Source: Candidatus Aphodousia gallistercoris (GTDB lineage: Bacteria; Pseudomonadota; Gammaproteobacteria; Burkholderiales; Burkholderiaceae_F). Taken from it: DNA of 54,772 nt. How positions within the stretch are numbered: position 1 is the first letter of the stretch; every line of letters starts with the position of its first letter. Location of the stretch: NCBI GenBank assembly GCA_018714185.1, contig DVNT01000024.1, positions 1-54,772 of the forward strand, in the 5' to 3' direction. Position numbers and translations under genes: made by a program. A model generated the notes under the pieces. The model did not search any database, was not told the DNA's origin, and was given only the letters and a program-made list of their open reading frames with translations. Below, piece after piece: positions 19,168 to 27,316 of this stretch.

Positions 19168-20874
19168 ATGCGCATAACCGAACGTTTGCGGCAGACTCTG
19201 GGCAATATCCCTCTGGAGCCGTTTCATCCGGCAAGTCTTGATCTTCTCCACCACTACAATAGCCGCATGCTCGCCCGCGACATCAGCGCCGGGCTCACGG
19301 TCGGCATGGTTGCCATGCCGTTGGCAATGGCCTTTGCCATCGCCAGCGGCGTCACGCCGGAGGCCGGCCTTTACACCTCCATTATCGCGGGCTTTCTCAT
19401 TGCCATCTTGGGCGGCTGCCGCGTGCAAATCGGCGGCCCGGCCGGTGCCTTCATCGTCATTATTTACGGCATTATCGCCGACTACGGCTTAGCCAACCTC
19501 ATGATTGCCACCATCGGCAGCGGCATCTTGCTGTTTTTAATGGGGCTATTGAAAATCGGCAACTTCATCCGCTTTATTCCGGTGTCCATCGTGATTGGCT
19601 TTACCAACGGTATTGCCGTGCTGATTGCCTTATCGCAGGTCAAGGACTTTTTCGGTCTTCGCATTGAGAATATGCCGGCGGACTTTTTCGGGCAAATGAA
19701 TGCCATTGCCACGCATATCGGCACCGTCAATTATTACGCCCTCGCGATTGCCGCCATCTCCTTTGTCGTGATTAAGCTTTGGCCGAAGGACCTTTCGAGC
19801 CGCACCGCTCAATGGAAGCGTTGGATTGCGAAGATCCCGGGCACGGTCATCGTCTTGATTTTCTCCACCTTAGCCGTCAGCGCCTTTGACCTTCCGGTGG
19901 AAACGATCGGCTCCAAATTCGGAGGCATCCCCCAGGCGCTGCCCGATTTGCAAATGCCCGACTTCGACTGGGCGCACTTGCGCAACCTCATGGGCCCGAT
20001 GATCACGATTGCCCTCTTGGGTGCCATCGAGTCGCTTTTGTGCGCGCGTGTCGCCGATACGCTCACCGATGACCGCCACAACCCGAACCAGGAATTGATG
20101 GGCCAAGGCATTGCCAACATAGTTGTGCCCTTTTTCGGCGGCATCCCGGCCACCGGCACTATTGCCCGCACGGTCACCAACATTAAAAGCGGCGCCGTCT
20201 CGCCCGTGGCAGGCGTCGTGCACGCCGTCACGCTGCTTGTCGTCGTTTTAGCCGCCGCGCCCCTTGCCTCGAACATTCCCCTGGCCGCGCTTTCGGCCAT
20301 TTTGCTCTTTGTGGCTTCCAACATGGGCAACTGGGCGGAATTTAAGCGCCTGCGCCGCATGACGATGTCTTATAAGGTCACGTTACTGCTCACCTTCTTC
20401 CTCACGGTGATCTTTGACTTGACCGTTGCCGTGGAAGTGGGCTTAGTCACCTCGTGCGTATTCTTCCTTTATCGCATGAATACGCTCACGAAGGTCACGC
20501 CCATTACGCTCTCGCACGATACGCCCGCCGGCATCGAAGCTTGGAATCTGCAGGGATCGCTTTTCTTCGGCTCGGTCTCAAAGCTTTCCTACGTCACCGA
20601 CCCCAAGCGCATTACCGCTCACAATGCCAACAAAGTCATTATTTTCGACTTCACGCATTTAATGAACATCGACAATTCGGCGATGGACATTATTTCCACC
20701 TATATCCGCGCCTTAAAGCGCCGGCACTTCGAGCTCATCATCTGCGGGGCCACGGACCACACCCTGCGGCAGTTGCAGCGCACGGGCATTGCCCAAGCGC
20801 TCGGCAACAACATGGCCAACGACCTGTTCGAAGCCGAAAGCCTGGCTCGGAAGCTGCTTAAAAACATCCCGTAG
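19168..20874 (+). CDS. SulP-family anion transporter with STAS domain
   Basis: Inner-membrane transporter of 568 residues. It has ten or more hydrophobic segments (about 25-420) with SulP features near the start (DISAGLTVGMVAMPLAMAFAIASG). A cytoplasmic STAS domain follows (about 435-565, with IIFDFTHLMNIDNSAMDII). Family members carry sulfate, bicarbonate, fumarate or other anions; the substrate here is unknown. No carbonic anhydrase is fused or adjacent. The ATG follows an A-rich stretch without a clear ribosome-binding site. Confidence 0.9.
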   Translation: MRITERLRQTLGNIPLEPFHPASLDLLHHYNSRMLARDISAGLTVGMVAMPLAMAFAIASGVTPEAGLYTSIIAGFLIAILGGCRVQIGGPAGAFIVIIYGIIADYGLANLMIATIGSGILLFLMGLLKIGNFIRFIPVSIVIGFTNGIAVLIALSQVKDFFGLRIENMPADFFGQMNAIATHIGTVNYYALAIAAISFVVIKLWPKDLSSRTAQWKRWIAKIPGTVIVLIFSTLAVSAFDLPVETIGSKFGGIPQALPDLQMPDFDWAHLRNLMGPMITIALLGAIESLLCARVADTLTDDRHNPNQELMGQGIANIVVPFFGGIPATGTIARTVTNIKSGAVSPVAGVVHAVTLLVVVLAAAPLASNIPLAALSAILLFVASNMGNWAEFKRLRRMTMSYKVTLLLTFFLTVIFDLTVAVEVGLVTSCVFFLYRMNTLTKVTPITLSHDTPAGIEAWNLQGSLFFGSVSKLSYVTDPKRITAHNANKVIIFDFTHLMNIDNSAMDIISTYIRALKRRHFELIICGATDHTLRQLQRTGIAQALGNNMANDLFEAESLARKLLKNIP

Positions 20875-20924
20875 CGACCGTCTGAGGGTTTTCTCTAACA
20901 CCCTCATGGCCGCTCCGGCTCAAG

Positions 20925-20956
20925 GCCCGAAAATCCTCGTATTTTCGGGCTTTTTC
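20925..20956 (+). terminator. Intrinsic terminator of the sulP gene
   Basis: Perfect 10-bp stem GCCCGAAAAT / ATTTTCGGGC with a 6-nt loop, followed by TTTTT. Confidence 0.82.
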
Positions 20957-21108
20957 CGTCTGGATTTCAATGCCGGCCTGCCGCCCTGAAAATTCCACCT
21001 TAACAAAAATGTCAAACTGATTTGAATTGCTTGTCATGGCAGAAAAAGTCCCGCTATTGAATACTGAGTATTGAAAAATTGTCTTTCCCTCTCCTTGAAA
21101 GGTGGATC

Positions 21109-22509
21109 ATGCTTGAAACTATGATGCCTTACTTGGCAATCCTCATCGTCATCTTGACGGGCTGGGGCATTGTCAAAAATCTCCAAGTCAACATCCTGCT
21201 GCTTTTTGCAGGTCTGGCACTGAACCTGCTTGCCGTTTTGGGCGGCGTCGACAACATTTTGCCCCGCGGCTCGCACACCACGGGCTGGGTCGGGTTCGAC
21301 CTTTTCGAGCAGCTTCGCGCCCTGTCGCGCTCGCAGGTCGCAAGCACGGGCTTTATCATTTTGGTGGCCGGCGGTTTTGCCGCTTACATGGATAAGATCG
21401 GCGCCAGCGACAAGCTCGTGACCTTGTGCATGCAGCCGTTACGCCGGCTCAAAAGCCCGTACTTCATTTTGGGGGCGGTCTTTCTTCTCGGCCATTTCCT
21501 GGGTTTGGTGGTCACCTCGGCCGCGGGTTTAGCCATGCTGCTTGCCGTGAGCGTGTACCCGCTTTTGATCGGCGTGGGCGTGTCGGCCGTCGCAGCGGCT
21601 GCCGTCATTTGCTCGGTCTTGGTCTTTTCCTACGCCCCCTCTAGCGCCATTGCCGTCTTAACGGCCAACACCTCCGGCGTTGATCCGATGGTGTACTTGA
21701 TCAACCACCAGTTGCCGATTGCTATTCCGTCGATTCTCGTTACCTTGGTCTTGCACGTGATCGTGCAGCGCTACTACGACCAAAAGGACGCGGCGGCCGG
21801 CATTTTGAAGAACCCTGAAAACTTCAATATCACCCAAAACTCTGAAAAGAGCGAACGCGCTGCCAAGCTGCCGGCTTACTACGCGCTTTTGCCGCTTGTG
21901 CCGCTCGTGCTGCTTTTCATCTTCAATAAGCTCGTTTTCAAGACGGTGGTTCTCGACGTGGCAACGGCCATGTTCATCGGCTGGGTTTTTGCCATCCTGG
22001 TGGACTTGGCCTCGCGCCGCAACGTGCCCGAAGTCTTCAAAGACGGCGCCGCTATGTTCCAAGGCATGGGCCACATGATGACCAGCGTCGTCGGCTTGAT
22101 TTTCGTGGCCGCGCTTTTTGCCGCAGGCTTACAAAACACGGGCTTGGTCTCGCTCTTGATTGATGCGGCCAAGAACGCCGGTCTCGGCATGGCCGGCACC
22201 GGTATCGTCGTCTCGATCGTGATCGGCATCGTGACGGTTCTCACCGGCTCCGGTGTCGCCTCGTTTACGGGCTTGGTGCCCATTGCCCCGGCAGTGGCTG
22301 CAGGCTTGGGCGGCGATGCCATCGACTTAGCGATGATGATGCAATTGGCTAGTGAATTCTTGCGTCCGGTCTCCCCGGTCGCGGGCGTGGTGATTATCGT
22401 AGCGGGCTTTGCCCAAACGAGTCCCCTGGCCATTGTCCGCCGTACGATCATCCCCTGCATGGGCGGCTTGATCGTGAGCTTGGCCTTGACGATCATCTTT
22501 ATGCTCTAG
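21109..22509 (+). CDS. DcuC-family C4-dicarboxylate carrier
   Basis: Inner-membrane carrier of 466 residues and about twelve hydrophobic segments. It resembles the anaerobic C4-dicarboxylate transporter family DcuC, which exchanges or exports succinate and fumarate during anaerobic growth. The start ATG 21109 follows AAAGGTGG; ten upstream codons in frame are not needed. Characteristic stretches are GFAAYMDKIGASDKLV, SYAPSSAIAVLTAN, and the C-terminal EFLRPVSPVAGVVIIVAG. Direction of transport is not readable. It is flanked by terminators and so is monocistronic. Confidence 0.85.
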   Translation: MLETMMPYLAILIVILTGWGIVKNLQVNILLLFAGLALNLLAVLGGVDNILPRGSHTTGWVGFDLFEQLRALSRSQVASTGFIILVAGGFAAYMDKIGASDKLVTLCMQPLRRLKSPYFILGAVFLLGHFLGLVVTSAAGLAMLLAVSVYPLLIGVGVSAVAAAAVICSVLVFSYAPSSAIAVLTANTSGVDPMVYLINHQLPIAIPSILVTLVLHVIVQRYYDQKDAAAGILKNPENFNITQNSEKSERAAKLPAYYALLPLVPLVLLFIFNKLVFKTVVLDVATAMFIGWVFAILVDLASRRNVPEVFKDGAAMFQGMGHMMTSVVGLIFVAALFAAGLQNTGLVSLLIDAAKNAGLGMAGTGIVVSIVIGIVTVLTGSGVASFTGLVPIAPAVAAGLGGDAIDLAMMMQLASEFLRPVSPVAGVVIIVAGFAQTSPLAIVRRTIIPCMGGLIVSLALTIIFML

Positions 22510-22537
22510 ATCTCTCAAAACGAGAGTCCCCCTCTTC

Positions 22538-22569
22538 AAAAGCGGTGCCTAACGGTGCCGCTTTTTTTG
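22538..22569 (+). terminator. Intrinsic terminator of the DcuC-family gene
   Basis: AGCGG and CCGCT arms with a partly paired inner segment are followed by TTTTTTTG. Confidence 0.75.
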
Positions 22570-22596
22570 TTTTAGACTACAAGCAGGGAGAAAAAA

Positions 22597-23229
22597 ATGT
22601 CGACTCTATATCAATGCTCCGACTATTCGGCTTTGTTAGAAGGCCGTTACGATGCCCGTGGTAAAATCGACCCGCTTTTGCGGCATGCCGGTGCCGGGCT
22701 GGGCACTTTTGAAGGCTTGGACGGCGAACTCACTGTCATCGGCGGCAAAGCCTACCGGTCCATTCCGGGCGGGAAAACGGTTGAGGTGCCGCCCGAAACA
22801 CCGATTGCTTTTGCCCAAGGTTTTGATACCGCAATGCCTGCAGCGCGTTTTTCAATCCCGCAAGCATCGGACTTTTGTGCGTTAGGCAAAAAGCTTCTGG
22901 AGCTCGTTGAAAATCAGCGCCTCATCCACGGCTTTACGATTGAGGGCGCTTTTGAAGAAATCTCGGTGCGGGCGGCTAAGCGCCAGGAGCCGCCCTACGG
23001 CACGCTTGAAGAGGCGCTGCAAGAAGCCATGACAATACGCCTTCAAAACGTAAGAGGCCGCTTGGCCGGCTTTTTCTTTCCGGCGCATTGCGCTGGCCTT
23101 TGCGGCGAAGGCTGGCACTGGCATTTTGTCTCGGAAGACTTTAGCCTCGGAGGCCATGTCCTGGAATTGAAAATGCAGTTGGCTACCGGTGCACTTTATC
23201 GCATCGATCGCCTCGAAATCAATTGCTAA
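22597..23229 (+). CDS. budA: Alpha-acetolactate decarboxylase
   Basis: Converts 2-acetolactate to acetoin. The 210-residue protein has GTFEGLDGEL near residue 36 and three zinc-ligand-type histidines, His174 and His176 in GWHWHF and His187 in GGHV. The spacing (2 then 11) matches the known enzyme. An AGGGAG ribosome-binding site lies before the ATG. No acetolactate synthase or acetoin reductase gene is in the window, so it would draw on biosynthetic acetolactate. Length is slightly short for the family. Confidence 0.88.
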   Translation: MSTLYQCSDYSALLEGRYDARGKIDPLLRHAGAGLGTFEGLDGELTVIGGKAYRSIPGGKTVEVPPETPIAFAQGFDTAMPAARFSIPQASDFCALGKKLLELVENQRLIHGFTIEGAFEEISVRAAKRQEPPYGTLEEALQEAMTIRLQNVRGRLAGFFFPAHCAGLCGEGWHWHFVSEDFSLGGHVLELKMQLATGALYRIDRLEINC

Positions 23230-23301
23230 AAAAGTCTTCATCGGATCTTTGTGGTAGTTCGCTTAACCTCTATCCCAGTGACCTCACAAAGCCGCTGATA
23301 G

Positions 23302-23958
23302 TTATGTACTTGTTCGTCGCGACAGACATTTCTCCAGTAGCTCGCTTAACGGAACCACGGATCCGTTCATGCTTTCGATCATAGCTTCGACTAACGCAAC
23401 ATGGGAAATCTTTTCAAAAGACAAGTTCCATCCGTGCTTATCGGCAAAGATCTGGAAGAACAGGCGTGTAGATCGCCCGTGGCCCTCACGAAATGGGTGC
23501 AGTTCGTTAACTTCCGACAGGTAGTAGGCCAATTTACAAGCGCATTGCTTCACATCCATTTCGGCGAAATTCTCTTGCTGCATTTTGCTAAAGATCCCGC
23601 GGGCATACGATTCGATCATAGGAGCACAGCATTGCCCCTTATTGATGAACCCTTGTTGACGAATCTCTCCAGCCCAATCGTAAAGCTCGCCAAAAAGATA
23701 CTTATGGACAGCTTGCAGGTGCTTAAGATCAAAATTCCCAGTAGGGATATCGTCGTCACTTTGCTTCGACTTAACGAACTTAGAGTCTGTGATTTGACTC
23801 TCTAATTCGGATAGCAGGTCCTGGTGTTTGATCCCGAATTTGTTTCTCAATATCCTAGTGCCAGGATAGACGTAAGGATCCTCCAAAGCATCGTATTTGT
23901 AATCGTACTCATCAGACGCGGTCGCGCGCCTCCTGCTTTGCGAGAGCTTCGGCGACAT
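23302..23958 (-). CDS. Fic-domain protein with variant motif (probable AMPylating toxin)
   Basis: Fic proteins usually transfer AMP from ATP to target proteins. The 218-residue protein opens with the Fic/Doc-type segment DPYVYPGTRILRNKFGI and carries the Fic motif at 154-165 as HPFREGHGRSTR. The canonical motif is HxFx(D/E)GNGRxxR, so the Asn is replaced by His, while catalytic His154 and Arg162/Arg165 remain. The start at 23958 lies inside the 3' end of the upstream antitoxin gene (47-bp overlap). No other in-frame ATG lies before the conserved region. Gene order and overlap point to a toxin-antitoxin pair. Activity with the variant motif is unproven. Confidence 0.87.
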   Translation of the reverse strand: MSPKLSQSRRRATASDEYDYKYDALEDPYVYPGTRILRNKFGIKHQDLLSELESQITDSKFVKSKQSDDDIPTGNFDLKHLQAVHKYLFGELYDWAGEIRQQGFINKGQCCAPMIESYARGIFSKMQQENFAEMDVKQCACKLAYYLSEVNELHPFREGHGRSTRLFFQIFADKHGWNLSFEKISHVALVEAMIESMNGSVVPLSELLEKCLSRRTST

Positions 23959-24328
23959 ACTTCTTGATCAGATCTTGTCTGGTAATTTCGCCTCGAACCA
24001 TTTTCCACAGATCTTCTACTTCATTAGCCGGAACCGTTCGGCCTTCGCATGCCGATGTATGGACAGCGGCCGCAATTGCAGCTTCAGCACTGGGAAAAAT
24101 TCCGTACCGTTGCTTGACCGGCTTAAGTGTCAACTCAATGCTCAATCCGATTGCTTCCGCATACCGTTGGAGAGCAGATAAGGTGACGTTTGCTCCTGTA
24201 AGCAGACGTTTTTCGAGACGCGCAACCGCCGATTGAGTCGTGGCCATTGCTCGGGCAACTTCGGTTTGCGACAGGCCATGCTCCTTTCTGTAAAAGACCA
24301 TGGCGGAGGTGTGGGTAGCAAAGTTCAT
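23912..24328 (-). CDS. XRE-type HTH protein with C-terminal VbhA-like Fic antitoxin segment
   Basis: The 138-residue protein has an XRE helix-turn-helix at about residues 15-65 (HGLSQTEVARAMATTQSAVARLE). After a linker comes a C-terminal helical segment containing TSACEG (91-96), followed by PANEVEDLWKMVRGEITRQDLI. TSACEG fits the Fic-inhibition motif (S/T)xxxE(G/N), whose Glu blocks ATP binding by Fic partners. The rest resembles VbhA/FicA-type antitoxins. One chain would thus both repress the operon and inhibit the Fic toxin encoded downstream. The HTH is clear; the inhibitor assignment rests on motif and position. Confidence 0.82.
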   Translation of the reverse strand: MNFATHTSAMVFYRKEHGLSQTEVARAMATTQSAVARLEKRLLTGANVTLSALQRYAEAIGLSIELTLKPVKQRYGIFPSAEAAIAAAVHTSACEGRTVPANEVEDLWKMVRGEITRQDLIKKYVAEALAKQEARDRV

Positions 24329-24344
24329 CGCAGGGAAAATAAAA

Positions 24345-24378
24345 GAATATGCAATGTTATAGCAAACGAATCATATTC
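24345..24378 (-). promoter_or_regulatory. Candidate operator of the fic toxin-antitoxin operon
   Basis: GAATATG (24345-24351) and CATATTC (24372-24378) form a perfect 7-bp inverted repeat with a 20-nt spacer, 17-50 bp before the antitoxin start. Such a site is expected for autorepression by the HTH protein. The AT-rich spacer includes TATAAC on the minus strand, a possible -10. Confidence 0.35.
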
Positions 24379-24402
24379 CTTCAGCGGTTCTTTGTGACTG
24401 CT

Positions 24403-24451
24403 AAAAAAAGTTCAACCGCTTGACCCCGAAGGCCGGCGGCTGAACCTTTTT
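24403..24451 (-). terminator. Intrinsic terminator of the lyase gene
   Basis: On the minus strand a 15-bp stem (two G-T pairs) is formed by AAAAGGTTCAGCCGC and GCGGTTGAACTTTTT, with T residues continuing. It lies 21 bp after the lyase stop. Confidence 0.85.
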
Positions 24452-24471
24452 AAACGCTTTCTAAAAAACGA

Positions 24472-25956
24472 TTACTTCATCAAAGCCTCATACAGGCTTT
24501 GACGGTTTTGCTGCGCTTTTTCCAAGCGGCCGAGCGTCTCGTTAAGCCAGGCTTCATCAGCATCGATCCCGGCTTGGCGCTCTTCAAATTGACGCTTCAT
24601 TTCCGAGGGTTGCGGGCCGCCGTAGACGCGACGGTTGGCAATGATGGCCACCGGATTGAGCGCCTCCTTAAAGCCCTGTTCATCCAAGGGGAAGGTTTCC
24701 GAGGCGATGCCTTCGGCTTCCTTTTTCACCTCTTCGGTCCAGAGCTCGCGAGCCTTGGCATACGGGAAGGTCAAGGGCGTGAGCTCGTGCGTGCGCGCAT
24801 AGGTTACCATGGCGCTTGCGAAGTGGTGCCCCACGCGGAAAGGCACGTTAAAGCGGTGCATCAAGATATCGGCCACTTCCTGCGAGGCGGTCCAATCGCT
24901 ATTGAGCTCTTCAAGCGCACGCTCGGCATTGACTTTGAGCATGCCCACCACCTCGGTGAAGTTATCCATCACGGTGACGGCATCATCAAAGAGCTGACGG
25001 CCGAGCGGCAAGTCCTTGCCGTCGTACATGCCGGGCATGAGGTTATGCACGCGCATCAAGGTGCCGTTGGATTCATTAATCACCTCGCTGGCATCGCGGC
25101 GCACGTCAATGAGCGGACCGGGATTGCGCTTTTGCGGCATGGCCGAAGACACATAGGTGCTTGTCACGAGAATCCAGGGACGAGGCTGCGCATACTGCGT
25201 CATGATGTCCTGGATGAAGTGCCCGATATGCAGCATCGGCAAAACCACGCTCTGGGCGGTTTGGATAAACATGTCTTCGGCGGAAATCTGGCCGGCATCA
25301 AAGGCATTGTCGATTACGCCGTCAAAGCCCAAGAGTTCAGCCATGCGGTGGCGGTTTAACGGCCAACTCGTACCGTTTAAAACGGTCGTGCCCATCGGCG
25401 ACTGGTTGGTTTCGGCATAAACGGCTTTCATGGTACGGAAGTCACGCTCGAAGCTTTGCACGTGGCCCAGCCATTCGTGGCCGAGCGAATTGGGCTGGGC
25501 GGCCACGCCGTTGGTGTAATTCGGCGCAACGGTGTCGCGGTTTTCCCAAGCCAGGCGATACAGAGCTTTACGGGCAGCCAACGCCGCCTTCATGAAATTC
25601 AAAAGCTTTTCGCGCATGCCCATGCGGAAAAAGGTCGAGTGCATGTCTTGGCTAGAGCGTCCGGCATGCAAAAGCGTGCAAGAAATGCCGCAGTGCTTGA
25701 TCATCAAAGGCTCGTAGCGGATGTACATCTTCGGGCGGGGGTTGCCCGGTTGATCGCCTTCTTTAATCGTTTCTTCGAGCCCCCGGGCAAAAGCCTTGGC
25801 GTTGTCGCGAGACAAAAGCCCCTCTTCGGTATTCATCACCAAAGAGGCCTTATTGATTTCGCTAATCCAATAGAACTCGTCGTGCAGCGAGCCGTTATGC
25901 TCGAAATAGTCGACTGCCTTGGCTTTGGCGCCGGCTGAGGGATAACCTAATGGCAT
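24472..25956 (-). CDS. Argininosuccinate-lyase-like enzyme of the fumarase/aspartase superfamily
   Basis: A 494-residue lyase starting at ATG 25956 (AAAGGAG upstream). It has the superfamily signature as SSAMPQKRNPG at 270-280 and HAGRSSQD at 97-104, where argininosuccinate lyases have HTGRSRND. Where ArgH has YTHLQ with the active-site His, this protein has YTN at 147-149. A divergent LysR regulator and a porin follow, not arginine genes. I infer a catabolic C-N lyase for some substituted aspartate or aminopolycarboxylate (EDDS lyase is an example of such a relative). The true substrate is unknown. Confidence 0.8.
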   Translation of the reverse strand: MPLGYPSAGAKAKAVDYFEHNGSLHDEFYWISEINKASLVMNTEEGLLSRDNAKAFARGLEETIKEGDQPGNPRPKMYIRYEPLMIKHCGISCTLLHAGRSSQDMHSTFFRMGMREKLLNFMKAALAARKALYRLAWENRDTVAPNYTNGVAAQPNSLGHEWLGHVQSFERDFRTMKAVYAETNQSPMGTTVLNGTSWPLNRHRMAELLGFDGVIDNAFDAGQISAEDMFIQTAQSVVLPMLHIGHFIQDIMTQYAQPRPWILVTSTYVSSAMPQKRNPGPLIDVRRDASEVINESNGTLMRVHNLMPGMYDGKDLPLGRQLFDDAVTVMDNFTEVVGMLKVNAERALEELNSDWTASQEVADILMHRFNVPFRVGHHFASAMVTYARTHELTPLTFPYAKARELWTEEVKKEAEGIASETFPLDEQGFKEALNPVAIIANRRVYGGPQPSEMKRQFEERQAGIDADEAWLNETLGRLEKAQQNRQSLYEALMK

Positions 25957-26151
25957 AGGATTGTCTCCTTTAGTTTGAATGCAATGATACGCCCGCTTCC
26001 GATAGGGACTCGGAGCGAGCCTATTCTTTTCCCTTATCATCAAACATTTTCTGCCCGTTAGGAATAACAAACTAATCAAAGAATCTTGACAATTTCGTCA
26101 TATTTATTGCGAGAGAAATTTCAATACAATAAAGAAACGAAAAGGATGATT

Positions 26152-27186
26152 ATGAAGCGTTACAGCAATATTGACGATTGGCGCATCTTTCGCTTGGTCG
26201 CGCAAACGGGCAGCATCCAGCGGGCTGCCGACGAAATGGGCGTAGATGCCTCGAGCATCAGCCGCACCATTTCCAGCCTGGAAAAGTCCCTGCAAGTGGC
26301 CTTGGTTGACCGCCACCAGCGCCCCTTCGGCCTCACCAACGAAGGGCAGGTGGCATTGGCACACTGCGACAAAATCATCCAAGAGCATGACCTGATGCTC
26401 GAGCAGCTACTGAGCGCTCCCGATGCCATGAAAGGCACCTTAAGGGTAGGCATTCCTCCGGCCGTTTTGGATAATTTCCTCATCGGGCCCCTCGCCAAAT
26501 TTCACGAAACCTATCCCGAATTGGCGCTGGACGTGATCGACTGGCATTCGCCACTGCCCATCTCGTTTGTCTCGCCCAACGGCTTGATGGATGTCGTCTG
26601 CGGCTACGGCCCGGACCCGGATAGTCCCAATATCGTGCAAATTGCGTACGGAGCGGGCTGGGCCATCCCCTGCGCTTCGCCCATTTACATCAAAAACCAC
26701 GGCTACCCCGACGATCCCGATGAGCTCATCACCCATACCGGCATTACTTTTCACAGTCCGATGCGCAAAACCATCACGGCACTCACCCGAAACGGTCTCA
26801 CGAAAGAACTGCACTGGGACCATGAAATCCAGTTTTATTCGGCTCAAGCCGCTAAAAATGCCACGATCATCGGCTCGGGCATTCATTCGGGCATTCCCAC
26901 GCTGCACTCATACCGGGAGTTTATCGTGGGAGGGCTCAAGCCCGTACTGCCCGGGTGGTGCACGCCGCCGCTTGAGCTTTACATTTACGTGCGGCCGGAA
27001 TCGTTAAGGCTTCGCCGCGTGCGCACGTTTATCCGTTGGTTTTGCGACACCATGGGAAAATTCCATCAAGATGTCGACCGGCAGCTCGAACCCGTCTTAA
27101 AAGACTTCTTCAAGGGCACGGACTGGCAGCCGATCAAGCACCGAGGCAATGCGCTCGCAAGCCTCTTGGACCAATACGAAAAATAG
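26152..27186 (+). CDS. LysR-family transcriptional regulator
   Basis: Activator or repressor of 344 residues with a winged HTH at the N-terminus (about 5-65: DWRIFRLVAQTGSIQRAADEMGVDASSISRTISSLE) and a periplasmic-binding-like effector domain (about 90-300). I choose ATG 26152 because AAAAGGA sits five bases upstream; the frame is open further up. It is divergent from the lyase gene, the classical arrangement for LysR control of a neighbouring catabolic gene. The 195-bp gap between the two starts is expected to hold its binding sites, but I could not pick a clear T-N11-A site. Confidence 0.88.
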   Translation: MKRYSNIDDWRIFRLVAQTGSIQRAADEMGVDASSISRTISSLEKSLQVALVDRHQRPFGLTNEGQVALAHCDKIIQEHDLMLEQLLSAPDAMKGTLRVGIPPAVLDNFLIGPLAKFHETYPELALDVIDWHSPLPISFVSPNGLMDVVCGYGPDPDSPNIVQIAYGAGWAIPCASPIYIKNHGYPDDPDELITHTGITFHSPMRKTITALTRNGLTKELHWDHEIQFYSAQAAKNATIIGSGIHSGIPTLHSYREFIVGGLKPVLPGWCTPPLELYIYVRPESLRLRRVRTFIRWFCDTMGKFHQDVDRQLEPVLKDFFKGTDWQPIKHRGNALASLLDQYEK

Positions 27187-27316
27187 CCGCGGCCCCGTTG
27201 CTTTGATAGTTTGAGCTTTTGTGCAAAGTCCTGTTGCGGCTTTTGCTCTTGTCGGGGCTTCCTTATCCAAAGATACTTACTTCAAGAGTAACGACCTTTC
27301 GGATCAAGGAGTTAAC

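Noticed and set aside
23302-24328. Remnant of a phage or integrative element around the Fic pair
   Set aside because: No integrase, attachment-site duplication or other mobile gene adjoins it. It looks like a single inserted toxin-antitoxin pair.
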